A stretch of 64,000 nt of DNA, taken from contig OX463787.1 in assembly GCA_949825025.1 (NCBI GenBank), positions 15,125,707 to 15,189,706 of the forward strand, in the 5' to 3' direction. Each line of letters begins with the position of its first letter. Positions within the stretch are counted from its first letter, which is position 1. This document shows positions 1 to 12,400 of this stretch, piece by piece. The position numbers were made by a program, and so were the translations under genes. Origin of the DNA: Siphlonurus alternatus (Eukaryota > Arthropoda > Insecta > Ephemeroptera > Siphlonuridae). The notes under the pieces are model-generated. The model was not told the origin of the DNA and did not search any database. It was given only the letters and a program-made list of their open reading frames with translations.

Positions 1-170
1 TATATTGGCAGTATTCGAATAATAAAAATGGCTTTTACCTATGTGAACACTAAGTGGGTAATAATATGTAAAGTTGTTCTCAAAAATTGCCATTTAAATC
101 TATATACATAGTTATTTCATATTATAAGTAAATTTGATTTATAAATATTTTATCATTTACAATAATTTTC

Positions 171-336
171 TACAGTCAAATTTATAAGATATTCCATCAA
201 AAAGTTTAATGTTTATGACTTTTCAATTTACATTTTTTAGCATTGAAATTTCACAAATAGGTCAATTACTTTTACTGCAAACACCTGTGCAAAAATTCAA
301 AACTTAATTATAAGCAGAATAGCCAAAAATTAAACA
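171..336. repeat. ETS-motif MITE, degraded copy
   Basis: TACAGTCAAATTTATAAGAT start and the internal TTTCACAAATAGGTCA match the family consensus, but the GGAAGT motifs are lost. Confidence 0.5.
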
Positions 337-1073
337 TTTATTAAATTTACAATTGTACCATTAGCTTAAAAAACAAGATAGTTACACATAACAATAAAAG
401 AGCTATAATCATATCGTAATAGCTATAAAGTAGCCTTTATTATCAATTGATTTTAAAGCTGATGGTATTATACATTCAATACACGGGACATAGTATTAAA
501 AAACACAGAACACAAAAAAAGCATTTAAATATATATTGTCTTACATATTAGCTTGATTATTATAATATCATGTGATCTCACTTCATTATCATAGACACAA
601 GATAGTTTTTTTGAAAATATTATTATTTATATTATATTGGTATAAATAGAGATTATTGATATTAAAAATGATACAAAACTTTTTAGGATATTGGTGAATA
701 TGACCCTTTTTTTGATTATATAGCTTTTCAGGCAGATGTTTATTTTTCAATTTTATTATATAATAATGTCTTATAATTATAATACAAAACATTAATGTAA
801 ATACATACAAAATAAATTGAAATCAAGAGGTTTTATAATTTCCTAGATGGGCAGTGTTCTTTTTTGTATGTGATATTGTTTAAATACACTGAAAATATAA
901 AATAATGTAATTTAGTTTTTCAAAATATTTTTTTATAACGTGATTACTGATTATGATATTCAAGCTATAACTGGTTAGTTTATTTGACTTTGGATTATAT
1001 CATTGCAACTCCCTGGCAATAATATTAAATTTTCTACCAAGGTCATTTTTCCATTATTTAAGCCTATATTATA
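337..1073. other. AT-rich DNA, nothing recognised
   Basis: Very AT-rich with no inverted ends, splice-bounded frames or RNA-like structure that I could see. The frame at 589-810 looks like chance sequence. Confidence 0.6.
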
Positions 1074-1200
1074 TACACGATACAATTTTTCTGATTATCG
1101 TATACAATTTTTCCTTGCAAGAAAATTTCCTCTCCATACAAACAAGTTTTCTTGTAAGGAAAATTTGTATACAATAATCAAAAAAAATGTATCGTGTAAT
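1074..1200. repeat. TACACGATACAA foldback MITE
   Basis: Ends TACACGATACAATTTTT and AAAAAATGTATCGTGTAA are inverted repeats; interior TCCTTGCAAGAAAATTTCC pairs with its mirror. Followed by ACCGCGGCTTTAG, as after the copies at 40,489 and 45,095. Confidence 0.7.
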
Positions 1201-1601
1201 ACCGCGGCTTTAGACAGTAAAATTTTCTTTATTTACATCCATAATGGTCTCATATATCTACAGTACAGACACCTGGCAAAACATTTAATTGATTAGTTAC
1301 CTCATGTGTAAAATTTCAGGTATCTCCGTACCTATCTTAGATATAGTTTCAATGTATTATTATTATAAAGTCTTTTACTCGCAATTGTGTGGGAAATTTT
1401 CCAAGGCGAATTTTCATTTTCCCGAGCACATAGTGATATTATTGGCAGTATTCAATGTATAATAAACAGTGATTTGATTTAAGGCATATAAGGCATGTCA
1501 ATTAACATCTGTCCTTTGTCTTTACTAAACATTGCTTGCAAACAATGTGCAGAAGTCTTTACATTATTAAAACTTATATTGTCAGTGTATTTTTTTACAT
1601 T

Positions 1602-2043
1602 ATACAGTTCAACAAATGTAAATAATATACAACCGGAAGTAGAAGTATTGTCACTTGTCACGGAAATATAATCATTATATCTCTAAAATTTTGCAGAAAA
1701 GTTAATCTGCAAAATTTTAAATTAAAAATATATACACATCCAAACCAAGGATTTTCTATACTACGGATAGGTGGGGGCACAATCGTCAGTGAGGCAAGGT
1801 CGTGAGGAGGAATTGTGGGTGGTAGAACAATAGGTAACCCGCCATCTTACCATGGCCTGTAAAGCCAAAACAATACAAAATATTGCGCTCGGCGGCCATG
1901 ATACCATGGCCTTTTGCCTCAGTAACTATAAAATGCTCTTGGTATAGACCTTATAGCCTTATATCCATAGTATACAAGATCCTTGATCCAACCACATTGC
2001 ACTTCCGGCTACTTCCGGTGGTAATCTTACATTGTTGTACAGT
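1602..2043. repeat. TACAGTTCAACA MITE (second ETS-motif family), split
   Basis: Left end TACAGTTCAACAAATGTAA with CCGGAAGTAG; right end CTTCCGGCTACTTCCGGTGG then TTGTACAG. About 320 bp of unrelated sequence lies between. Other partial copies: 22,540-22,719 and about 52,870-52,920. Confidence 0.45.
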
Positions 2044-2160
2044 CAATAGCTTTAAAATCAGTACAACAATAGACCTTTGTTGTCACGATACAAAGTTGTA
2101 TTTTTTCCTTCTTCTTCTAGCTTATCACAGCGTTCTGGCTTGTAATCTCATTGATGCTCA

Positions 2161-2315
2161 CAGGCGCGGATCCAGGCCCAGCCACCCCCCCCAAATTTGG
2201 ATTTAACATGGGCAATATAGGCATTTAGGCATTTCCCCCACTCCAATTTGTTTTTTTTTAACATTGGCCTTATGGAGGCAGCCCCTCCCGAAATTTTTTT
2301 CTGGATCTGCGCCTG
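2161..2315. repeat. CAGGCGCGGATCCAG-ended MITE, nested
   Basis: Terminal CAGGCGCGGATCCAG and CTGGATCTGCGCCTG are a near-perfect inverted pair. Superfamily not assigned. Confidence 0.55.
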
Positions 2316-2325
2316 CGCTTGTTTG

Positions 2326-2609
2326 CTACAGTGGGTGTCTTATTTAAGTTAGTTATGGTCGTGTACATTCATCAAATTTCGTATTTTACAACGTTGCCAA
2401 ATTGCGGTGCAAAATTTCAAACACTGCTTGCGAGAGTTGCTCTCTCGCTGTTGCCACGTGTGCTCATGGCAACGTTGGTCTGCCTCGCTGCGTTGCCAAA
2501 TCTAATTGAGAGCTTTGTGAAGTGCAGCTTGTTTACTTTGAAGCTTAGCAACGTTGCATTCAGCCTAGAAATACGACCATAACCAAGTTAAATGTGACAC
2601 CCACTGTAG
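2326..2609. repeat. CTACAGTGGGTGTC foldback MITE, nested
   Basis: About 40-bp inverted ends (CTACAGTGGGTGTC, GTTATGGTCGT). Interior is unusually rich in GTTGC/GCAAC pairs. An 87-codon frame inside is a chance frame. Confidence 0.65.
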
Positions 2610-2745
2610 CTCAAACTCTCTCACTGGCTGACATCGATGAGACAGCATATTATACGGTACTGTGATAAGCTAGAAGTAGGAATTCAAATTTGTATCAAGA
2701 CAAAGGACGATTGTTCTAATTTTTATGCTATTGACTGTACTATAT

Positions 2746-3163
2746 TTAAGGGCATTGGGTGTAGCACCGGTAGTTGGCAACACTGACGTATCTTCACCGT
2801 GTTAATTTTTTATCATTGCTCCTCGGAATAATTTTTATGCTAGAGCTAAGCTGACTGCAGTAGTATCAAGGTAGTATTAGTAGCCCAAATGTACAATTTG
2901 GCTTAGTAAAACCTGATTTAAAGAAAAGTATTTTTAGTAATTTTTTAAATTTACATGCATTTTTTTAAAATATTTAAAAATACTTTTCTTTAAATCAGGC
3001 TTTATTTAGCCAAATTGTGCACTTGGGCTACTAATTATCTTGATACTACTGCAATCAGCTTAGCTCTAGCATAAAAATTACTCTGAGGAGCGGGGTTGAA
3101 AAATTAACATGGTGAAGATACGTCAGTGTTGCCAACTACCGGTGTTACACCCAATGCCCTTGA
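2746..3163. mobile_element. TTAA hairpin element, family GGGCATTGGGTG, copy 1
   Basis: TTAA then GGGCATTGGGTGTAGCACC at the left, mirror image with TTGA at the right; nearly the whole 418 bp folds back on itself. Copy 2 is at 39,091-39,508. It begins 58 nt past the SPEC3-like stop codon. Confidence 0.8.
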
Positions 3164-3211
3164 TGGTCATATTCTACACAATATCCCGTGGCACATAATG
3201 TAAGATTCTTT

Positions 3212-3217
3212 TTTATT
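3212..3217 (-). terminator. Candidate poly(A) signal of the SPEC3-like gene
   Basis: The minus strand reads AATAAA only 4 nt past the TAG stop. No other AATAAA occurs before the TTAA hairpin element that begins 58 nt downstream at 3,163. This would make a very short 3' UTR, or the UTR continues into the hairpin. Confidence 0.5.
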
Positions 3218-3221
3218 AAAT

Positions 3222-3436
3222 CTAAGGAGATGGAGCCCCTGGCTGCTCCGGGTGCATTCCCCCAGCATCTTGGACCATGTAGACTCCGTAGAGAATGGAC
3301 CACACCCAGCCGATGATGAAAGGGGCGGTGAGGAACTGGAGAATTCCGGCGAGAAGTCCGTAACAGATGGCCTGAGAACGGTCGGGGTTGCCAGTCTCAG
3401 CCCCGCAAATCACGCGGAGGGTGCCGATGATGGTAC
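3222..3436 (-). CDS. SPEC3-like gene, coding exon 3 (second membrane segment and stop)
   Basis: Acceptor TTATTATTGCAG ends at 3,437. The exon begins in phase 1 (GT ACC ATC), encodes the second hydrophobic hairpin and a proline-rich tail ending PGAPSP, and stops with TAG at 3,224-3,222. An AATAAA follows within 10 nt of the stop. Confidence 0.9.
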
Positions 3437-6400
3437 CTGCAATAATAATACGAATGTGAGATAGAGAAGAATGTGAATTTAAGTAATTTTTAATAATTAA
3501 ACGTGGCTATTTTTTTAATTATAAGCTTAATTTCATAAGTTCATAAATGTTAATATTTAACATAAATAATATCATTTAAAATTCAGAGTGAAAATTCATT
3601 TGCAAATTTACAATAAACTTATTTATTAATTACTATTATACTGAGTATTATATAAGGAGTCTATGAAGGATTGGAATATCCGTGATTTGTACTTTTTATA
3701 TACTTTTTTATATATACCTTCAAAAACACGTAGCAATTTGCGTCCACTTAAAGGTGAACTGAAGGGATTGCTTTTTTTTCCCTTTAAGGAACCTTATATT
3801 ACCTATTCCATCCATCTGCACTAATTTTTTCATGGCATATACTTATTGTGCTGCTGTAGGACAATTAGTGAAAAAGTGAAGTTGTGACGTATCAGCGACG
3901 GTTGGTTGACTTAAAACTCGCCGCCGTGAAAAAACACACAAGCGACCGCGGAAACTGCCGAGAGAGTGGCGATCGCGAGCCGATCGCCGCTCCCTCGGCA
4001 GTTTCCGCGGTCGCTCGCGGTAGCTCGTGTGTTTTTTCACGGCGGCGAGTTTTAAGTCAACCAACCGTCGCTGATACGTCACAACTTCACTTTTTCACTA
4101 ATTGTCCTACAGCAGCACAATAAGTATCTGCCATGAAAAAATTAGTGCAGATGGATGGGATAGGTAATATAAGGTTCCCTAAAGGGAAAAAAAAGCAATC
4201 CCTTCAGTTCACCTTTAAGGGTAAGGTAACGCCACCAATGTTAAAAAAAATCCCTCACACAAAAATTCTGAAAAAAATTTAAAATGTTCTCCTCTACACC
4301 CCCTATCAGTAGCTAAAATATTAGGTATACAAATACGATCTAGTTTTTGAGTTATGAATTTTTAAAGTTGACTAATTTAACATGGGATTTCCATTTCTCC
4401 ATGTTAAAGTAGTAAACTTTAAAAATTCATAACTCAAAAACTAGATCGTATTTGTATACCTGATATTTTAGGTACTGATAGGGGGTGTAGAGGAGAACAT
4501 TTTAAATTTTTTTCAGAATTTTTGTGAGGGATTTTTTTTAACATTGGTGGCGTTACCTTACCCTTAAGTATTTTTCGTTATTACGTGTATTATTTACTTC
4601 TTCTCCTATATAATTTAATAATTTTACATATGTTAATAATATGACGGTATTTGTAATAAAAACACCCTAAAAATTATCTATATAAATTTTTTATATACTA
4701 ATTACTGTTAAATTAAAAAGTTCTTCAATTTTAAAAAAATATAAGAACAAAAGACAGGGAAATGGCCAGAGATTTCGTCGCACAACGAGAAAACTGTAAT
4801 GTGACAGGTTTTTATATTTATTTACGTTAATTTATTATGTATTTAAATGATAACATTAATAATATTGATTTTATAATTATTATTATTAAAGTTATAAATA
4901 AATTCATTTATCAATAAAATTTAATTATTATTACATTTAAAATATATTAAAAATAAAAACTTTTATTTTTACAATTTAAAAAAAAATAATTATAAATAAA
5001 AAAAATTATATTGTACGTCTTGAATATATTTACAAACTTCAAACAAAATGTAAATATTTTTTTTAGGAAAAGTTTGTTCCATAATTGTTTATTTGCGTTT
5101 CAACTTCAACAAAGCCATTGTCCAGAAAAACAAACATTTTGACAAAAGAGAAAAATGCGAGTTTAAGGCAAAGAGAGAACAAATAATATAGAATGGGGAG
5201 AATGGTAGTACAAAAACAGATTAATAAAAAGTTGTAACAAAAATATAAAAAAAAAAACGCTTGCTATTGATGGTAATATTAACAATGATAGAAAACTGTT
5301 ATATAGTGAAATCAATCGCCAAATTTTTTGGAACAGCATGAATTTATTACCACAGGGAATCGAGTTGCACAACACAAATGCAGATTTTTAATTTTTTTTT
5401 TAATTTACCATGTACTAATTAATGTACCAGTACATAACAATATCCACCCATCTCCACACACTATGTAATTTAAAATTACATTATGATCTCTTTATGATCA
5501 GGGCTGTATATCGTTAGAGCTTGATCAATCGAACCGTTCTAAAATTATAAACGTTTTTTATGCAACATAACACACTGGTTTTTCTTAAAACTTATTCTCC
5601 GAGCAACTTTGCCGAGTGACCAATATCGATATAAAGGCTTTAAGTTTTTCTTAACGTAAAACTTTTTTCTCAATAAGCCACCTTAATTGTTAGATTTTTT
5701 TTTTTCTCAGTAACTATTACAGCGATATTGCTTTGAAACCATCTCCTACCCCCTCCCCATTTAGGGGTGTTCTGATAATGAATCAAGAGCTTTAAAAATT
5801 GCTTTATTGCAAAAAAAAAAAAAAAAAAAAAAGGCGAAAAAAACAATTTCAATTATTTTTTAAGGGTTAGGACGCTGAGAACAGCGTCAAATAAATTGTT
5901 TTGAAGCTTTTATTGACCCAGGGCTACACAATTGTGTGCAAAAGAACACGTAAAGCAGCTATAATTTTGTATAATTCAATCATATTCTGCAATACGATAC
6001 CTGTATAATATAATAAAAATTAATCTAGAAATTCTTTGACGTAATATCTAAATTTAACTTTGAAGTCTTATAAAAAATTATGTAAATATCTTTTAACTTG
6101 ATTTTATAATTAATTTAAATTTCAAATAATATTTTGTACGGCTTCATGACGTATCATCTTGCCAATGATATTATTCATAACATGTTGTTTGTATTGTGAT
6201 TTAATCACTGTGGCCTGATGATCAAATAAATATTTCTAATTTCTAACTGGCTAAACACTCTTAGTTATTGCATGCTAAGTATGATTATTATATTTTGCAG
6301 TTAACAAATTTACTAAACATACCGAAGACATATTATACTTGGGCAAGATTTATTCAGGGGTTAAAATATTTAAATGAAATTTGATAGCAGGCTCGGACTG

Positions 6401-9400
6401 GCCATAAATATGTATCAGGGACTTGCTCCTCCACATTTTAACCTATAGAGCACATTACTTCAGATCCCCTTTTAAATGGCTGCCTGTAATGCCTATATAA
6501 CGACATTATATCAAAAATAAATGTGGCAGTTATCCTTAAATAATATTTACACTTTTTAAGGATAACTGCAAAATTTATTTGTGATATAGTGTCGTTTGAT
6601 CCTTTGTTAGTTATTATCCCCACCCCATTTTTTTTATTGTGTCCTTTATGCAATATGTATTTGGGTGAAATAAAATAAACAAATGTACCTGACTGGCCTT
6701 TGTTTTCCCAGTCCGACATTGATCGACAGTAAGTTATATAAAAAAAAAAATCGTTTCTCAGAGAATAGGCAGGGTAACGCTATTCACAATTTTTTCATGA
6801 ATTTGTTTTGGCATAAATTTCAACCATTTTTTGGCATAAATTTCAACCATTTAGTTTTTTCAGTGTATTATTACAAGAAGAGCGGGGAAAATGAGAAAAT
6901 CGCGTGCCACAGCCAATCAGAGGCTTGAAATTTTCTCTTTTTGCGGGAGCGATTTTATCACCAACATGGCCGCCATACGAGATTGAAGCAAGTGCGCATT
7001 TCCACCCCGCCAAGCCCCGCTTGACATCCAATGACATGAACCTTTATATTCAATGGTCTATCAATTTTCAGAGATAACCCACTGCAAACCGGCAGAAAAA
7101 TAATGCAATTTTTTAACCACTAAGTTTTCTCAGTGTATAATATCAATTTTTTCAGGGAGAACTCACCCCATCCCGGCAGGAAGATAATGCAATTTTTAAC
7201 CACTAAGTTTTCTCAGTGTATAATATTAATTTTTTCATGGAGAACTCACCCCATCCCGGCAGGAAGAGGTTTAGACAGCAGAGGATGCAGGCTCCAACAA
7301 GAGTCAGTCGGGGCACACACTTCCTGAAGTTTCCTATCTTCTCAGACACCTTCACGATCTCCATTCTGTGTTCCTTGCCTTCTGCGTCCTCGTATACAAC
7401 CTGGGGGAGAGAATAACGTTAGTTTGGGAGCATTCTGTAGCAATAGATAGAGAATGGACAACCTACATGAAAAAATTTTATTGCAGAAATGAATAGAGGG
7501 TACCAAATTATGCTACTCTGAATTTTTTCAGATTTTTTTGAAACCCGGAACTATTTTTAAATAATTACTGAAAGTGCGGCCACGCCCCCTGGAGGCGTCA
7601 ATAGGCGTCCAAGCACTATCCTTTTTATTAAGGATTCAGGGGTGCCAACTCAAATTACAGAGCTTTCAATAATTATTTAAAAATAGTTCCGGGTCTCAAA
7701 AAAATCTGAAAAATTTCAGAGTAGCATAATTTGGTACCCTCTATTCATTTTTGTAATAAAATTTTTTCATGTATGTTGTCCATTGTCGTATTCTGGGACA
7801 TATTAAAGATTGATCTCATTGTCAGATACAATATGCAATTTATCAATAGATGGCATACAAACTTTGAAGTGAATCCGGCTGATCAGTTTTTTGAAAATTG
7901 AGTTAGAGAAGTTTAACATAGGACCTTATGAACGGAAACCGGAAATAGAGCTGTTGTGAGAAATTGAATTTTGCCAAACCATAAGTGATAAGTTTTAAAA
8001 TATTCTCGATTTTTTAAAAATTTATTTTATTCGATTTCATCTAACAGACATTTTCAATACAACATTATGATGCAGAAGTTACTGAAGTCATTCGTTAACA
8101 AAATCCATAACTTCAAACAAAACATTCGTACAAAGTAAGGTACAGTTATGGATAATTAGACTTGGACACATAACGTACATGAGAGCCAGAGTAGCCACCA
8201 ATAATTCACTCCCCAGCGGACCGGTAAAGGTGCATTTTCATGGAGTGCCATGAAGTCGAGCGAGGCTTGACGAGCCGAGAAATGCGCACTTGCTTCAATC
8301 TCGTATGGTAGCCATGTTGGTGATGAAATCGCTCCCCGCAAGGCGAAGAAATCCCGAGCTTCTGATTGGCTATGGTAAGCGATTTTCTCACTTTCCCCGC
8401 TCCATGGAAATGCATCTTTACGTTACCTTATATTGTAGCCAGATAGCTCCAAAGTATTATCACATAAGCCAGTGAGTGGACTGATCACTTAAACTCCAGC
8501 ATGCGAAATGTCTCAGTCTAATTATCCATTACTGTACAATAATTGCCATAGAAAATTTCATTTAGATAGAAATATTATCAATGAATATCAACGCTATAAT
8601 TGATAATGTAATAAGGGAAATTTTCTATGGTGGGGATTATGCAATATTTTTATAAAAACTAAGATTGTTTTACTTATAACTCTTGACCATATTTTTCAAT
8701 AAATGTAAGTATTGAACAAATATAACCAATTTTAAATAATGTTACCATGGCAATAGTATTTAAAGCTTGATATCAAAGAGCGATTAATTTTAACGATTGA
8801 CCTCAGTTACTACGCGAGTCAAAGGAAATTTCTGTCAGACGGAATCGAATGAAATAAGTTTTGAAATTATACGAGAGTGATCTAAAAACTTAAACGCTTA
8901 TGGTTTGAACAGATTCCTAACAATAAGTCCATTTCTGATTTCCGTCTATAATGACAATGTTCAAAATTTGCATGCCACCTATTGATGACGAGTTTTAAGA
9001 CCTCTGCAAATCTAATTCAATTTAAGGGAGCCAATTCCGAGATCTAAATCAACTGACAAGTGAGGTCAATCCTTAATTATTTTATACCGTAAAGATAGCC
9101 TTCAGAGATAACACGCCCAATGTTAATAAAAATCTCATTCATGAAAATTATGAAAAAAAATTAAAATGTTCACCTTTACATATAACCTTATCAGTAGGTA
9201 AAATATCAGGTATACAATAACGAGCTAGTTTTCAAGTAATTAATTTTTGAAGTTCTGTAATTTAACATGGAGAAATGGAACTTCCATGTTAAATTAGTCA
9301 ACTTTAAAAATTAATAACTCAAAAAACTAGCTCGTTTTTATATACCTGATATTTTACCTATTGATAAAGTATATAAAGAACATTTTAAATTTTTTTCATA

Positions 9401-12400
9401 ATTTTCATGAATGGGATTTTTATTAACATTGGGCGTGTTATCTCTACCTTAAGGTAAAAAGGATCATCAAACCCAACTTTTTATTAAATAAAGTTTATAA
9501 ATAAGCTTCCACTGAAGGTAAAAATAATTTATTTTCTGTCTGGCAGATTAAACATGAAAAGAATACATAAACAGATTTTATAAAAATAGATTCCTGATTT
9601 TCAGTCATTCCAGATGACCGTCCAAGTATAGCTAGAGGGGGGGGGGGGGGGGATTTAACTTCAAAGAGTCTGCAAATTAAAATTATTTTTTGCTATCCAG
9701 GATTTGAAACGAAGTAAAACCGTATTTCGTATTGTAGAGAGAGCAGAAAAAAGTTATAACTTTTAGTATATGTAAAATGTTAAAAAATAATTTTTTTAAT
9801 TAATAAAATTAGATTATTTTATATTTAACATAAAATTATTTTTTTACAAAATTTAATTACGTATCTAATTGATTTTACATATATATAAAATAAAATAATC
9901 GTTTTAAATTTTTTACTAACAGCTCTTATTCATGTGTATACAAATATATTTAAATAAAATTTAAACACTAAATCTCTAACGTCTAACGAAAAATTAACTC
10001 GTATGAAAATTGTGTTACCTATGTTGTTCAATTAAATATTATTTATCACATACATCAATTTCATAAATTGATACACATATAATACACTTATAAAATATCT
10101 CCCTATAATTTTAAATTATTTGTATTCAAATTGCATAAAAGACGTTGATTGTTCGGATGCACATTAAATTCCTCATGATGGTTCTTTCGATAGCCCTCCT
10201 GAGTTATATACCAAAGTAAACGTGTTCCACAAAGATTTCACCCGATAACACCCTAAATGGGTTGCCACACTCCATTCACCCTTGGCTAATTACGAATATT
10301 TAGAGAATTAACATTTTATATCAGTTTGTGATGATGAAATTTTGCTTGCTAAATTAATTAGAACATGAAATACGTTGAAATTGAGTGTACCCAAGTTGAA
10401 ATAATTTAATGTTTCATTCACTTTTAACATTCCTCAGCTTCCATTTTCCTTCTATTTTGTACAGAAAAGAAAAATACAAACGAGATTACTTCCTCTTATC
10501 GAACATAAAACGTTGGAAAGAAATATTGCCTATTTCATTCTCATTTTGAGCGACAAAGAAAAATACAATGTGTTTTTAGGATAATCCCTAGTTGAAAAAT
10601 TACGTCTTCAACTCATCCTTTACACGTCTAAACCTAATCTTTTTTCCTCTAAAACACATCTTATTTCCTCTTCGCTCAATGTGAGGATGAAATAAAAGAC
10701 TTGTTCGTAAGCCCTGCTGAGTGTACACTTTCTGCATCTAATCGACCTTATGTACATAGGATATAAGGTCGATTGGATGTAGAAAGTGTACACCGAGCAG
10801 GGTTTACGAAGAGGCCTAAAGACAATGGGGGCATTCACAAAGCACTTTAACCCCAAATTTAGCCCCAAGTTTTATCCCTGGTACTAAACATGGTGCTAAA
10901 CTAGGAGCTGAACATGCATGATTAGCCCCTGGTTTAGCACCATGTTTAGTACCAGGGATAAAACTTGGGGCTAAAGTTGGGGTTAAAGTGCTTTGTGAAT
11001 GCCCCCCAATATTTCTAACATTTTACGCTCAAGACGAGGAAAAAAGACATAATCTCGTCTTTTCCTCTCTTTTTTCCTCTAAAATGGTGAAAAAATAAGA
11101 GGACAAAAGACGAGAGGAGAGCTTAATTTAATAGCGAAGAAAAGATGAAATTTATTTCAACTCGGGAATAAGATTCAAGATGCAGTAGTAAAATTAAAGA
11201 TGGATAATTACCTAAATAATGAAAACTTCAAAATTTCTTTGTTATGACTCCATTCATAATAATTATTATGACAATTTTAAATGAAATTCATTACTAAGTA
11301 CAAAGGAATGTTCTCCATGCTTAATTAGCTTGGTCTCTCGCGCATTGCTTGATGGCTTAAGTTTATTTTGCACAGAGAGACATAGACATGCTTATCTCAT
11401 ACTTTCTGGACTATCTCCAAAGTTCTAAAGTTATATTTCCATTCATAATTTACAATTTTCCACGGAGTTTAACATGCAAAAATATACTTTCTAAAATGTC
11501 AAACATACTTTTGAACATTATGAACTAATTTTCATAACTACTGATGCTTATCTGCATGACTTAGGAAAAGTAAAACCTAAAAATAGAAATTAATTATTGC
11601 TAAAATAATTTCAAGTATTAATAATTAATTGTTAATTATTGTTCAAAGCGGGACCATCCATAATTTAATTACTGTACATCCTTGATGTAATTATATTTTT
11701 TTATTTTTTATATTATATATTATAAATAATTAAATATAATATATATTGTGAATATATAGCACGATTGTTGAAAAATTAACCCCTGTGATACAGCAACCCG
11801 CTTTGCATTTCTAATAAACAAGTTGCATAGATTTAGGAGTTTCCTATAATTTTTAACCGCAGCGAACCATTTTATATTTTAAAGCTCTAAAAGAGCGGAT
11901 TCAAAACGCAGCTTTTTGTGGGGGAGGAAGTGCGGGTAACGCCCCGTATACGCAATGTTAAATTTGAGTGGGAGGGGGGGTTCTGGGGCGATCACTCCTC
12001 TCCCCTCTCCCTGCATATTTAATTTAACTTAAGTACTGTGAATTATGATTATTAGATTATTAGTAACAGCAAACACGGTCTCACATGAATGACCTGTAAT
12101 TATGATAATTTTGTTTTATTGCTTGCTGAAAATTTAGTTTTTATCCATTACCCTGAAAATTGGATCCATTCATTCATAGTGAATTCGATAGTAATTTATT
12201 GCATTGCTGTCATTAGCCATTATCGACCATCCTGACTGAGGTTTCAAGGTTTCCTCAATTAAATTAGGCAAATGAAAAATTTTAACTTGAGTCTTAACAA
12301 AATTTTCTTCTCACCTCTGTTTTACCCTTCCTCAGGTTATTCAGGGTAATAATAAACCTTAAGGTCTAAACCTTGCCGTCATAAATAATGCCTCTTTTAC

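Larger units (their letters stand above)
2038..2739. mobile_element. ACAGTCAATAGC inverted-repeat element, copy 1 (host of nested elements)
   Basis: About 90-bp ends (2,038-2,125 and 2,655-2,739) are inverted repeats: TACAGTCAATAGC, CAACAATAGACCTTTGTTGT, CTTCTAGCTTATCACAG. Two other foldback elements sit inside. The same ends recur at 14,024-14,664 with a different insert. Confidence 0.65.

Noticed and set aside
1883..2206. 107-codon plus-strand frame
   Set aside because: It crosses the ends of several MITEs and shows no motif or conserved splice context.
3843..4123. Two 79-codon frames on opposite strands with the same protein ends
   Set aside because: They are mirror products of the perfect hairpin at 3,748-4,218.
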